Shown piece after piece: positions 16,640 to 27,530 of a stretch of DNA of 64,000 nt (position 1 is the first letter of the stretch; every line of letters starts with the position of its first letter). Below the pieces are notes generated by a model. That model was not told where the DNA came from. It did no database searches and saw nothing but the letters and a program-made list of their open reading frames with translations. The translations under genes and the position numbers were made by a program. Origin of the DNA: Lachnospiraceae bacterium (GTDB lineage Bacteria; Bacillota; Clostridia; Lachnospirales; Lachnospiraceae); contig JALELZ010000031.1 of assembly GCA_022768465.1 (NCBI GenBank), positions 1-64,000 on the forward strand, given 5' to 3'.

Positions 16640-17914
16640 ATGAAAAAGCATAATACTATCATACTTACCGCGGCACTCAGTCTTACCGCTCTCCTTTCGG
16701 CAGGAGGAAGCATGACAGCAAATGCTCAGGGCTGGGTACAGCAGGGACCGAACTGGTACTACACAGACGCATACGGTCACTACGTAACATATCAGTGGAT
16801 ATACTACAACAATCTCTGGTATTACATGGGATCCGACGGCAGAATGCTTACGAATTCTCTCGTAGAGGACGGCAGCGGAGTTTACTATGTGGATGAAAAC
16901 GGTGTCATGGTCGTAAATCAATGGCGTCAGATATATGACATTTACGAGCAGCGAAGCTACTGGTACTGGTTCCAGGGAAATGGTGCCGCAAAGGCTGACG
17001 GATATCTCACCATCAACGGTGTAAGATACCATTTCAGTAATTACAGACTCGATGAGGGCTGGTCCGACGATGACAATTATTATTACGGCAACGGACAGCT
17101 CAATCAGGCCGGCTGGCATTATATAAAGACCGGCTATTACAGAGATTTTGATGAAGGCTGGTACTACACAGATAAGAATGGTAAGCTCTACAAAAATTGT
17201 GAGAAAAAGATCAACGGAGCGTATTATTACTTTGATTCAAACGGTCTCATGCAGGAAGGCTGGGTGGAATACCGTAACGATGACGGAATGGTATGCAAAT
17301 ACTACCGCCCTGGCAACGGCGACCGCATAACCGGGTGGATATGGTTTGACGGTGAGTCTTATTACGATGTTCGTGAAGACGGAAGAAAGACTATTCATCC
17401 TGAGGGATACTATTATCTCAAGAACGGACAGCCGTATACTTCTGAAAGAAATACCTCTAAGATATCTGACGGTGTTGGTGTTAAAAAGATCGATGACAAA
17501 TATTATGCCTTCGATACGGTCGGAACCATGCAGTACGGTATAGTAAAGGGCTACGGCGGAAAGCTGTATTACTTCGGCGCTGAAAACGACGGATCCATGA
17601 AGACAGGCCGGGTTACTGTTGAGTACGACGATAAATATGGCTATGAAGGAACTACGATGTATTTTGAAAATGCAGGCTCTGTCACTGCTTCCAAGGGTGC
17701 AGGTGTTACCGGAGAGGCCGGCGGTCATCTTTATAAAAACGGTGAGCTTGTAGAATCAGATTCCGGATATCAGATAGTTGTTGTAGGCGGAAAGACCTAT
17801 GTTGTCAATGAAAACGGACGAGTAAAAACCTCCGGAACCTTCTATGACGAATATGATCAGAAATGGTCTGTAAGCAAGAATCAGGGCGGAGGCTACACTG
17901 TAAGAAGAGTATGA
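16640..17914 (+). CDS. Secreted protein built of choline-binding-type cell-wall repeats
   Basis: Exported, probably wall-associated protein of 424 residues. The start at 16640 follows GGGAGG and begins a signal peptide ending near TANAQ (residue 29). The rest is a chain of aromatic- and glycine-rich repeats of about 20 residues (GWVQQGPNWYYTDAYG, WYYMGSDGRML, YYFDSNGLMQEGWV), the CW_binding_1 pattern. No catalytic domain is visible, so it may be a wall-binding structural or adhesion protein. It is a single gene facing the ATP synthase operon, with a shared terminator between. The ligand cannot be told from sequence. Confidence 0.88.
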   Translation: MKKHNTIILTAALSLTALLSAGGSMTANAQGWVQQGPNWYYTDAYGHYVTYQWIYYNNLWYYMGSDGRMLTNSLVEDGSGVYYVDENGVMVVNQWRQIYDIYEQRSYWYWFQGNGAAKADGYLTINGVRYHFSNYRLDEGWSDDDNYYYGNGQLNQAGWHYIKTGYYRDFDEGWYYTDKNGKLYKNCEKKINGAYYYFDSNGLMQEGWVEYRNDDGMVCKYYRPGNGDRITGWIWFDGESYYDVREDGRKTIHPEGYYYLKNGQPYTSERNTSKISDGVGVKKIDDKYYAFDTVGTMQYGIVKGYGGKLYYFGAENDGSMKTGRVTVEYDDKYGYEGTTMYFENAGSVTASKGAGVTGEAGGHLYKNGELVESDSGYQIVVVGGKTYVVNENGRVKTSGTFYDEYDQKWSVSKNQGGGYTVRRV

Positions 17915-18025
17915 TAATACTTATTCCCGGCTATCTATAAGACAGCCAGGCGCACAACTCCTTAGTATCCTGCAAATTCAAGCTGAACAATAAGTAAATC
18001 ACTCCTGACTAAATAGTGTTAAACA

Positions 18026-18105
18026 CCAAACAGCACCTTCATGTGCGTGGTGAAGACTTTGAAGCTTTAAAGTCTAAACCACATAACATGAAGGTGCTGT
18101 TTAAT
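18026..18105. terminator. Bidirectional terminator between the cell-wall protein gene and the atp operon
   Basis: A 17-base perfect stem (18028-18044 with 18086-18102, containing CAGCACCTTCATG and its complement) encloses a smaller AGACTTT/AAAGTCT stem. T-rich sequence on the + side and A/T flanks on both sides fit two convergent units. Confidence 0.85.
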
Positions 18106-18113
18106 TTAAATAC

Positions 18114-18542
18114 TTAGTTCTTATGGTGTAAAGTATTTGCCATATTTGAGGCCTTGATACGCATTATTGCACGTTCAAGATCCGCCTCAGCTGCCATTTT
18201 TTCGCGCTTTCTCTGCTCATTCAAAAGCTTTGCTCTGGCAGCCTCTTCGGCTCTCATTGCTCTTGCGATATCAATGCTCTCAGCCTTTTCAGCTGCATCT
18301 ACAAGCACTAAAACCTCATTATTCTCGACCTTTAAAAGTCCGGCTGACACAGCGACCTTTTCAGACTTCGCATCCTGTGCGGTCTTATAGGAGATAACAC
18401 CTGTCTTTACGGCGCTTATCATATTGCTGTGTCCTGCAAGTATACCCATAGAGCCGTCCGAAAGCGGCACAGTGACACTTACACACGGTCCCTCATAGAT
18501 GAGCTTATCTGACGCAAGTATCTTAATCTGAAACTCTTTCAC
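18114..18542 (-). CDS. atpC: ATP synthase epsilon subunit
   Basis: Central-stalk subunit of F1 that joins gamma to the c ring and damps ATP hydrolysis. The 142 residues open with FQIKILASDKLIYEGPCVSV and GSMGILAGHSNMISAVKTG, typical of the beta-sandwich, followed by a helical hairpin rich in Arg/Glu/Ala. The start is a GTG at 18542 behind AAGGAG; no in-frame ATG is better placed. It is the last gene of the atp operon, 11 bases after atpD, and ends at the shared terminator. Confidence 0.93.
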   Translation of the reverse strand: MKEFQIKILASDKLIYEGPCVSVTVPLSDGSMGILAGHSNMISAVKTGVISYKTAQDAKSEKVAVSAGLLKVENNEVLVLVDAAEKAESIDIARAMRAEEAARAKLLNEQRKREKMAAEADLERAIMRIKASNMANTLHHKN

Positions 18543-18553
18543 GGCATGTCTCC

Positions 18554-20883
<2,330 letters not shown>

Positions 20884-20895
20884 GTCAAAGCATCC

Positions 20896-22473
20896 TTATC
20901 CTTCTGATGGGAACATTTTATCCCTGAACTTCTTTGCCTCAGTAATGATCTTCTGCTGATGCTCGTCACTGAGCTTTCCGGTGCTTTCTATTTCTGCAAT
21001 AACCTCAGGCATAGCTTCAGGTGCATACTCTAAAAGTCCCTTGCAGAATTCATCGATCTTGTCGATGGCAACCGGCTGCATCACATGATGCATAGCTGCG
21101 GTAAGAAGTATTACCTGCTCTGTCTGTGAGTAAGGATGGTACTGACGCTGTCTGAGCATACGCATAAGTCCCTGACCGAACTGAAGCTGAGCCTTGGTAG
21201 ACTCGTCAAGGTCACTTGAGAACTGCGTAAATACTTCCATTTCACGGTGAACCGCAAGAGAAAGCTTCATGCCTCCGGATGCCTTCTTCATAGCCTTGGT
21301 CTGTGCATCTCCACCAACTCGTGATACTGAGATTCCGACGTTGACGGCCGGTCTCTGACCTGAGAAGAACAGACTGCTCTCAAGGAATATCTGTCCGTCT
21401 GTAATTGAAATAACATTGGTTGGAATGTATGCTGAAACATCTCCTGCCTGTGTCTCAACTATAGGAAGCGCAGTCATACTTCCGCCGCCCTCTGCATCGG
21501 AAAGGTGGGCGGAACGCTCCAGAAGTCTTGAATGAAGATAGAAAACGTCTCCGGGATATGCCTCACGTCCAGGTGATCTCTCAAGCATAAGGCTCAGAGT
21601 TCTGTAGGCAATAGCATGCTTTGAAAGATCATCATAAACTATAAGGACATCATTGCCCTTTCTCATGAAATATTCTCCTAAAGCAGTACCTGAATAAGGT
21701 GCAAGATACTGTAAAGGTGCAGAATCCGCAGCAGTAGCCGCAACTATAATAGTATACTTAAGTGCACCTCTCTTCTTGAGATTCTCTGTAAGCTGTGCAA
21801 CAGAAGAAGCCTTCTGTCCTATAGCAACATAGATACAGATAACATCCTTGCCCTTCTGATTGACTATAGTGTCAAGAGCTATAGCGGTTTTTCCGGTCTG
21901 ACGGTCACCGATAATAAGCTCTCGCTGTCCTCTTCCTATAGGGAACATTGAGTCTATAGCCAAAAGACCTGTCTCCATAGGCTTATTGACAGGCTGTCTC
22001 TCTATTATTGTCGGTGCCGGCGATTCTATTCTTCTGAAGCTTTCAGCCTCAATTTTGCCGTAACCATCTATAGGTGCTCCGAGAGCATTGACTACTCTTC
22101 CGAGGAAGTTTTCGCCTACAGGCATTGCTGCTGTCTTCTTTGTCCTCTTTACAAGGCTTCCCGAAGTGATCTTTCTGTCATCTCCGAAAAGTATACAGCC
22201 TGCGATGCCCGGCTTAAGCTCCTGCACCATTCCTCTTACGCCTCTTGCAAATAAAAGGATCTCTCCGTACTTTACTTCCTTAAGTCCCTTGACTGTAGCT
22301 ATGCCGTCTCCTACTGTAACGACTTCTCCTACATCATTATTCAGATCATCAGGTGTCCAGTTGTTGATCGCCTCCTGCATAAGCGGGATAAGATCACCCT
22401 CGGAGATATCCACACGTTCGAGCAGTCGTCTGAGTTCGTCCAGCTCGGCGTCTAAAATGGATTCCTTGGTCAT
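20896..22473 (-). CDS. atpA: ATP synthase alpha subunit with an altered N-terminus
   Basis: Non-catalytic nucleotide-binding subunit of F1. The 525-residue protein has Walker A IGDRQTGKTAIALD near residue 190 and the conserved GTALGEYFM, LERSPGREAYPGDVF and SRVGGDAQ motifs. The first 45 or so residues are unusual: an acidic amphipathic stretch (ILDAELDELRRLLERVD), then GDLIPLMQEAINNW, before the canonical DVGEVVTVGDGIA. In standard enzymes the alpha N-terminus is where delta binds. The ATG overlaps the stop of atpF by four bases (ATGA), so there is physically no room for the delta gene that usually lies between them. Confidence 0.96.
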   Translation of the reverse strand: MTKESILDAELDELRRLLERVDISEGDLIPLMQEAINNWTPDDLNNDVGEVVTVGDGIATVKGLKEVKYGEILLFARGVRGMVQELKPGIAGCILFGDDRKITSGSLVKRTKKTAAMPVGENFLGRVVNALGAPIDGYGKIEAESFRRIESPAPTIIERQPVNKPMETGLLAIDSMFPIGRGQRELIIGDRQTGKTAIALDTIVNQKGKDVICIYVAIGQKASSVAQLTENLKKRGALKYTIIVAATAADSAPLQYLAPYSGTALGEYFMRKGNDVLIVYDDLSKHAIAYRTLSLMLERSPGREAYPGDVFYLHSRLLERSAHLSDAEGGGSMTALPIVETQAGDVSAYIPTNVISITDGQIFLESSLFFSGQRPAVNVGISVSRVGGDAQTKAMKKASGGMKLSLAVHREMEVFTQFSSDLDESTKAQLQFGQGLMRMLRQRQYHPYSQTEQVILLTAAMHHVMQPVAIDKIDEFCKGLLEYAPEAMPEVIAEIESTGKLSDEHQQKIITEAKKFRDKMFPSEG

Positions 22474-22919
22474 TTCTCGTCCTCCGAATAATGATGAAGT
22501 TTCTTTTCTGCCGCAAGAACAAGCTTAATGATATCGCGCTCTTCGCCCTTGATGATCTTGTCCTTCGTCCTTTCTGCCTCAGCCTGAGCATCCATTATGA
22601 TTCTATGGCCCTGCTCCTCTGCCTCTTCTCTTGACTGTCTGATGATCTCATCAGCATCATGAGATGCCTTAGCCTTGATTGCTTTTAATTCTTCTTCAAC
22701 AGCCTTGATCTTATTCTGATATTCTGTAAGCATGCTGTCGGCCTCTGTCTTTTTATTTAAAGCCTCATTTTCAAGGTTTGCAAAATACTCCGTACGCTTA
22801 TTAATGAATGCACAAACAGGCTTATAAAGAAGAAAATAAAGGCCACCGGCAAGAATTACAAAATTCAGCATATGAAGAAATATCTGCTGTATTTCTATAT
22901 TTAAAGGTAATCCTGACAT
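22470..22919 (-). CDS. atpF: ATP synthase b subunit
   Basis: Peripheral-stalk subunit: one N-terminal membrane helix (about residues 12-32, LHMLNFVILAGGLYFLLYKP) and a long Glu/Lys/Ala coiled coil ending in IIKLVLAAEKKLHHYSEDEK. At 149 residues it is somewhat shorter than the usual 160-170, lacking part of the C-terminal segment that meets delta. It follows atpE by 21 bases and overlaps atpA. It is not fused to a delta domain. Confidence 0.9.
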   Translation of the reverse strand: MSGLPLNIEIQQIFLHMLNFVILAGGLYFLLYKPVCAFINKRTEYFANLENEALNKKTEADSMLTEYQNKIKAVEEELKAIKAKASHDADEIIRQSREEAEEQGHRIIMDAQAEAERTKDKIIKGEERDIIKLVLAAEKKLHHYSEDEK

Positions 22920-22940
22920 TGATGTAACCTCCGTGTTAAA

Positions 22941-23321
22941 TTACAGTACAAAGATGATAAGAATAGCAACTACAAGTGCGTAAATGATAGCAGTCTCTAT
23001 GAATACAAGACCAAGCATCATAGTTGTTCTTACTTCACCGCTTGTCTCTGGCTGTCTTGCAATACTATCTGTTGATTTAGCTGAGGTTAAGCCCATACCG
23101 ATTGCACCACCGGCTGCTGCAAGACCTACGCAGATACCTGCTGCAATACCCTTAGCACCGATAGCGTTATCTGTTGCTGCTTCTGTGTTTTCTACAGTCT
23201 GCTCTGTCTGAACGTCAGCACCTGCTGCATCTTCATTTGCTGCAAAAGCCGGTGCTGCTACTGCAAGCACGATCATTAATGTCATTGTAAGTGTAATTAT
23301 TCTCTTGAATAAGTTCTTCAT
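22941..23321 (-). CDS. atpE: ATP synthase c subunit with a signal-peptide-like extension
   Basis: Rotor-ring proteolipid. The start at 23321 is supported by AAGGGA about 10 bases upstream. The 126 residues include a first segment of about 28 (hydrophobic core, then AAPAFAA) that looks like a cleavable signal peptide, then an acidic linker, then the two-helix c unit. Helix 1 carries GGAIGMG and the polar loop ARQPE; helix 2 carries the ion-binding Glu109 in LVFIETAIIY. Met76 stands where sodium-type c subunits have Gln, which argues for protons, although Thr110 and Tyr114 also occur in sodium types. Ion choice is therefore unresolved. Confidence 0.92.
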   Translation of the reverse strand: MKNLFKRIITLTMTLMIVLAVAAPAFAANEDAAGADVQTEQTVENTEAATDNAIGAKGIAAGICVGLAAAGGAIGMGLTSAKSTDSIARQPETSGEVRTTMMLGLVFIETAIIYALVVAILIIFVL

Positions 23322-23340
23322 TGTTATTATTTCCCTTCTT

Positions 23341-24153
23341 TTACTTTGCAACCGGCGGTTCGGAAACCTCACCATAGAATAAAGCAACAAGCATTGTCAG
23401 AACATATGCCTGAATCAATGCGTGCATAAGTGTAAACATGATTCCTACAAGTACCGGAAAAACTATGCTGAGATAAATAGTGTGATATACAAGCTCTGTA
23501 ACAAGCAATCCGCTTAAAAGTGCTCCGAAAAGTCGGAAGCTTAATGAAAGGACGAGCGATATCTCCTTAAGTGTCAGACCGACCCCCTTAATGCCGTTTC
23601 CGGCTATGCCTCCTGACATGATAAAGAAGTATGACATCACACCCATTGCGATAGCTCCGTTAATATCGGAGAAAGGTGCCGGAAGTGCTATTGACGTTCC
23701 GTTTGTGCACACTGCCTGAAAACCAAAAAGCTCAAATAAAGTACTGATACAGATATATACTCCCGCTGCAAAAACATAAGCTCCGAGAACTTTGTTTCTG
23801 TGGGGACTGCTCTTTTCAGCAAGTCCACGGAAGTAATCCACCATTGTTTCAAGAACTAACTGTGCCTTTCCCGGAACGATGGTAAATTTAGGAATAATAA
23901 AAATCCTTATAAGGGCTGCTGCTATAAGCATCACTGCAGTTACGGTATATGCCGATATAACTGCCGGGTTGACGCTCATAATACCAAATAAAGATATTCT
24001 GTTATCCTCGTGCAGTACGGCATCACGCATTGCATTTCTGAGGCTTTCATGTCCGTCTGCGGTTCCTGTTAAGAATGATGCAATAAGAAAGACGATCATA
24101 AGACCGATCCATATAGTTACTGCCTTTTTGTGTTCCTTCACGAACATTTTCAT
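23341..24153 (-). CDS. atpB: ATP synthase a subunit
   Basis: Membrane stator subunit that forms the ion half-channels. The 270 residues have five to six hydrophobic helices and the essential Arg207 in LSLSFRLFGALLSG, followed by the late AYVLTMLVALFYGE helix. It is the first recognised gene of the operon; no atpI of normal size is found upstream, only a possible 47-codon frame whose stop overlaps the atpB ATG. The atpE gene follows after 19 bases. Confidence 0.93.
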   Translation of the reverse strand: MKMFVKEHKKAVTIWIGLMIVFLIASFLTGTADGHESLRNAMRDAVLHEDNRISLFGIMSVNPAVISAYTVTAVMLIAAALIRIFIIPKFTIVPGKAQLVLETMVDYFRGLAEKSSPHRNKVLGAYVFAAGVYICISTLFELFGFQAVCTNGTSIALPAPFSDINGAIAMGVMSYFFIMSGGIAGNGIKGVGLTLKEISLVLSLSFRLFGALLSGLLVTELVYHTIYLSIVFPVLVGIMFTLMHALIQAYVLTMLVALFYGEVSEPPVAK

Positions 24154-24293
24154 CTTCTTTTCAGAACCTCCTCGGCTGCTGCCGTTTCATCTCTCTTTGT
24201 TATCAGAGACATTCGCGGCTTCCTCAAGCATTGCCCGAGAGCTGTCAGCTGCATTTTTGCTCTTGATAAACAAAATACACAATCTTGCTTCAT
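24150..24293 (-). CDS. Possible 47-residue leader protein of the atp operon
   Basis: A short frame starts at an ATG (24293) behind a strong AAAGGAG site. Its TGA stop overlaps the atpB start in an ATGA junction, the layout expected for translational coupling. The product begins MKQDCVFCLSRAKM and is basic with a C-terminal EEVLKRR; no membrane helix or known domain is visible. It occupies the place of atpI in related operons but does not resemble AtpI or AtpZ. It could be a real small gene, a decayed remnant or chance. Confidence 0.4.
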   Translation of the reverse strand: MKQDCVFCLSRAKMQLTALGQCLRKPRMSLITKRDETAAAEEVLKRR

Positions 24294-24430
24294 TTTTTCT
24301 CCTTTCAGATTTTTCAATACTCAGAAAATTCTGCCAGGCTCCCCAATTCAGGCCTAATCTCCCGAAATATATGTAAGACCCGGATATAATGCCAATTGAA
24401 CTGCCGGGTTAAACATATCAAATTCAGCAA

Positions 24431-24455
24431 AGTCCGCAGTATACACTTGCGGACT
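24431..24455 (-). terminator. Terminator-like hairpin after the degV gene
   Basis: AGTCCGCA/TGCGGACT with a 9-base loop lies just beyond the DegV stop. The T run is weak on the minus strand, so efficiency is uncertain. The stem separates degV from the atp operon. Confidence 0.6.
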
Positions 24456-24466
24456 CTGTTTATATT

Positions 24467-25354
24467 TTATTTTGCACTGTCCTTCCTTGTCCCGTAATGA
24501 ACGATTCCTGCAACATCCGGACCCAAAAGCGATCCTACTATAGGGTTGATCTCACCCCTTTTTATGTCAAGCTCAGGATGTTTTTCGCAAAGCATGTTAT
24601 AAAGCTCTGCAGCTTCCTTTTCATTGTCGGTATCAACAACATAAACAGTATTACCTAATTCAGGATCAAATGTACTTTCAAAATGCGCAATAATATCGTT
24701 AAGCGCCATTTTTACGCCGCGTTTTTTTGATGCCATGGCGGCTTTGCCTTCCGCATCAAAAAACATTATAGGCTTAATGTTAAGCGCCGTACCAACGATA
24801 GCGCTTGCAGAGGAAAGTCTTCCTCCTCTGTTTAAAAACATAAGATCATCAAGCTTTACCCAGCATCTTACATTCATAGCATGTTCTCTTAGCCATGCGG
24901 CATTCTCCTCAAGGCTCATGCCTTTTTCTTTATTTTCTGCCGCCGAGCCTATCAGCATCCCTTCCCCAAAGGATGCGCAGAGAGAATCTATGACTTCTGC
25001 ATGTACATTATCATAGTCCTCTTTAAGCATGTTAATTCCTGAAACTGCAGAAGCATATGTCCCGCTGACTCCCGAAGATATCGATATATAAAGTATGCCC
25101 TTGCCTTCCTTTATATAAGGTTCAAAGGTATCATAATATATGTTCGGCGGAACCTGACTTGTGCTTGTCGATGTTTTTTCATTCCTCAGCTTATCAAAAA
25201 AGCTGTGCAGTGCCTCTCTGTCATCATTAAGGCCGTCCCACATGAATGACTCGTCCCCTATAATGCATCCCATAGGGATGATTTTAATGCCGCCGTCCGT
25301 TATGAGTGATTTATCCATATCGCCCGTGGCATCTGTAAATATTACATAATCCAT
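24467..25354 (-). CDS. DegV family fatty-acid-binding protein
   Basis: Probable FakB-like protein that presents a bound fatty acid to a fatty acid kinase. The start at 25354 gives 295 residues beginning YVIFTDATGDMDKSL; an earlier in-frame start at 25423 would add residues not typical of the family. Conserved signs are STSQVPPNIYYDTFEPY near residue 65, ISISSGVSGTYASA, and the later GRLSSASAIVGTALNIKPI. The ribosome site (GGGAAAAG) is weak. The FakA kinase is not nearby. Confidence 0.87.
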   Translation of the reverse strand: MDYVIFTDATGDMDKSLITDGGIKIIPMGCIIGDESFMWDGLNDDREALHSFFDKLRNEKTSTSTSQVPPNIYYDTFEPYIKEGKGILYISISSGVSGTYASAVSGINMLKEDYDNVHAEVIDSLCASFGEGMLIGSAAENKEKGMSLEENAAWLREHAMNVRCWVKLDDLMFLNRGGRLSSASAIVGTALNIKPIMFFDAEGKAAMASKKRGVKMALNDIIAHFESTFDPELGNTVYVVDTDNEKEAAELYNMLCEKHPELDIKRGEINPIVGSLLGPDVAGIVHYGTRKDSAK

Positions 25355-25458
25355 AAAAAAACTTTTCCCGATCTGCTCTTTAGTACTTACGGTCTGAACC
25401 GTCGAGTCTCGTTTTCTCACCAATTACCGCTATCGGCTTAAGCTCCGGCAGAAGCATT

Positions 25459-25788
25459 TTACTGCTCAGGTACTATAGCTAAAAACTCTAAAATCTCATC
25501 CTGCTCATTTGTAAGGCTGTGACTGTGTCCCTTAGGGCAATATGTAGCCTCACCCTCATGGATCAGCTCTGTCTCACCTTCATAATTAACAGTAGCTGTT
25601 CCCTTCAATACATATATCAGCTCGCAGCTTGTATCATGTGTGTGATAACCTATAGAAGCGCCCTTTTCAACTCTGTTTCTCATGATCTTTATAAGATCAT
25701 CTGAAAACATGCGTGACATGATATGCTTCTCACCGCCCTTAAAATTCTCAAGCTTCTTCTCTTCAATGCTGTCGAAATTCAGTTTCAT
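25459..25788 (-). CDS. Small cupin-domain protein
   Basis: Single-domain cupin of 109 residues. The second ATG (25788) is favoured because AAGGAG lies 7 bases upstream. The metal-binding pattern is visible as GYHTHDTSCELIYVLKG (His, His, Glu) near residue 47 and CPKGHSHSLTN near residue 83. Cupins of this size act as isomerases, dioxygenases or sensors, and the sequence does not say which. It lies about 100 bases upstream of degV on the same strand. The 230 bases before it are AT-rich and hold no clear gene. Confidence 0.8.
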   Translation of the reverse strand: MKLNFDSIEEKKLENFKGGEKHIMSRMFSDDLIKIMRNRVEKGASIGYHTHDTSCELIYVLKGTATVNYEGETELIHEGEATYCPKGHSHSLTNEQDEILEFLAIVPEQ

Positions 25789-26028
25789 TTTCATTCTCCT
25801 TAAAATGTCTCTGCATTTGCAGAAATATTATAGACTGCTTTATTTTATAAATGTATAAATATTTCCAATATTATCCTTCGATAAACAAAATATTTTGTAC
25901 ATTAATTTACACATAGTTAATATTTTATCATTTATTATGATAACTTCAATCTCAAAGTACAAAACTTAAGTTTTTACTTTATACAAAAAAATCATGCTGA
26001 AACGATGAGAAAAAGCATAGCCTTTAGA

Positions 26029-27348
26029 TCAATAATCGTCCACAAGATCATCTTCACTGTCGTCACCGACATGTCTGTTTATAAATCTTGGTCTGTACTT
26101 TGAATAAACAATAATCTGATCACTGTAAAGTCCCTTATAGCCCGAAAGCAGATAGCTTATGGCTATGGCTATCATAAAGTAAGGAATTCCCTCAAAGCCA
26201 AAGAGCTCAAAGCTTATGAGCAATGTAGTTATCGGACAGTTTGTGACTCCGCAGAAAACTGCCGCCATTCCTATAGCTGCACAAAATGAAGGGCTTATTC
26301 CTGAGAGTTCCCCGAAAAAGCATCCGAAGCAGGCGCCTATACAAAATGAAGGCACGATCTCACCGCCTTTAAAGCCTGCCTGCAGGGTGATAGCGGTAAA
26401 CAGCATTTTCATAAGAAAATCCCACGGTCTGACCTCGCCTTCATGTATAGCTCTTTCTATAAGGCCTACTCCGGCTCCGTTATAATCTCTGTTTCCTGCA
26501 ATGAGCGTCAAAGCAATGATTATAATACCGCCGACAACGACTTTTATGTAAGGATTTTTTATAAATTTCCCGTACAGCTTTCCGGTGCTGTGCAGTGCTT
26601 CTACAAAAAGTGTGCTTATGGCCGCGCAGCAAAGTGCAAGCAAAAATATTTTAATGCTTCCGATGATATTGAACGCCGGTATGCCGATTATTTCAAAGGC
26701 CTCCGGGTTTATTCCCATTTCCACAGCAAAGCGTGAAGCTACAAGCGATGCAAATACACAAGGAACAAGCGCTGAATAATGTATGATTCCTACGCTTATT
26801 ACCTCCATAGAGAATATCGCTGCTGCCATAGGTGTTCCGAACACCGCCGCGAATGCTGCGCTCATGCCGCACATAATAAGTATTTTTGCCGAGCGCTCAC
26901 CCATATGAAGTCTGCGGGCAATAACATTGCCGAGGCTTCCGCCCATCTGCAGTGCCGCACCCTCTCGTCCGGCTGAGCCTCCGCAAAGATGCGTAAGTAT
27001 AGTCGATATAAATATAAGCACCGACATTGTCCCCGGCACCTCAGAGCCGGCATTGATCGAGCCTATGACAAGATTTGTTCCCCTATCCTTATACACTTTA
27101 CAGATGCGATAGAGAAAAACTATGATAAGACCCGCTGCAGGAAGAAGAAAAAGTATCCACGGATGAGAATCTCTGAATGCGTTGGATTTTTTAAGCACAG
27201 CAGCAAAGGCAGTGCTGTATGCACCGACAAAAAGACCTACTCCGCACGACAGCAGAATCCAGCATATACAGCTCTTCATCTTAATAATAAGATGCTTTAT
27301 CTCATGGAGCGTATCGTGCTTCAATTTGCATATCTTGGCATTATCCAT
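26029..27348 (-). CDS. ClC-family anion transporter, possibly of the fluoride-exporting branch
   Basis: Integral membrane ClC protein of 439 residues with ten or more helices. The gating glutamate motif is GGSAGREGAALQMGG near residue 123, followed by GMSAAFAAVFGTPMAAAIFSME. The LTHLCGGSAGREG context resembles CLC-F fluoride/proton antiporters more than classical chloride types (which have GSGIP then GREGP), but GREGA rather than GREGT leaves this open. The start at 27348 is favoured by GGGGA upstream. No recognisable fluoride riboswitch is seen in its short leader. The C-terminus is acidic (DDSEDDLVDDY). Confidence 0.83.
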   Translation of the reverse strand: MDNAKICKLKHDTLHEIKHLIIKMKSCICWILLSCGVGLFVGAYSTAFAAVLKKSNAFRDSHPWILFLLPAAGLIIVFLYRICKVYKDRGTNLVIGSINAGSEVPGTMSVLIFISTILTHLCGGSAGREGAALQMGGSLGNVIARRLHMGERSAKILIMCGMSAAFAAVFGTPMAAAIFSMEVISVGIIHYSALVPCVFASLVASRFAVEMGINPEAFEIIGIPAFNIIGSIKIFLLALCCAAISTLFVEALHSTGKLYGKFIKNPYIKVVVGGIIIIALTLIAGNRDYNGAGVGLIERAIHEGEVRPWDFLMKMLFTAITLQAGFKGGEIVPSFCIGACFGCFFGELSGISPSFCAAIGMAAVFCGVTNCPITTLLISFELFGFEGIPYFMIAIAISYLLSGYKGLYSDQIIVYSKYRPRFINRHVGDDSEDDLVDDY

Positions 27349-27475
27349 AATTTTCCCCATTTTTATTCATGCAAAATTCAATCGCAACACTTGTATTATA
27401 AATTTTTATCTATTATTTGCAATACGGAGCTATTATAGTGGCCTGCTCTATTTTCTGTGCACGGCTTTTCCACGC

Positions 27476-27520
27476 ACAAAAATACCCTCCCTGCCGGTTT
27501 ATCCGGTAAAGAGGGTATCT
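27476..27520 (-). terminator. Terminator of clpB
   Basis: On the minus strand ATACCCTC...GAGGGTAT closes a long stem with an inner ACCGG/CCGGC pair, followed by TTTTTG. Confidence 0.85.
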
Positions 27521-27530
27521 ATCAATATGT

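Noticed and set aside
24300..24420. A second open frame ending near 24175 that contains a hydrophobic stretch (GIISGSYIYFGRLGL) and might be an AtpI remnant
   Set aside because: It has no ATG, GTG or TTG start with a ribosome site, a stop codon closes it upstream, and similarity to AtpI is not convincing.
27361..27475. Possible fluoride riboswitch in the ClC gene leader
   Set aside because: The short leader lacks the conserved GGNGAUGG and CUGAU blocks, so no fluoride aptamer could be supported.
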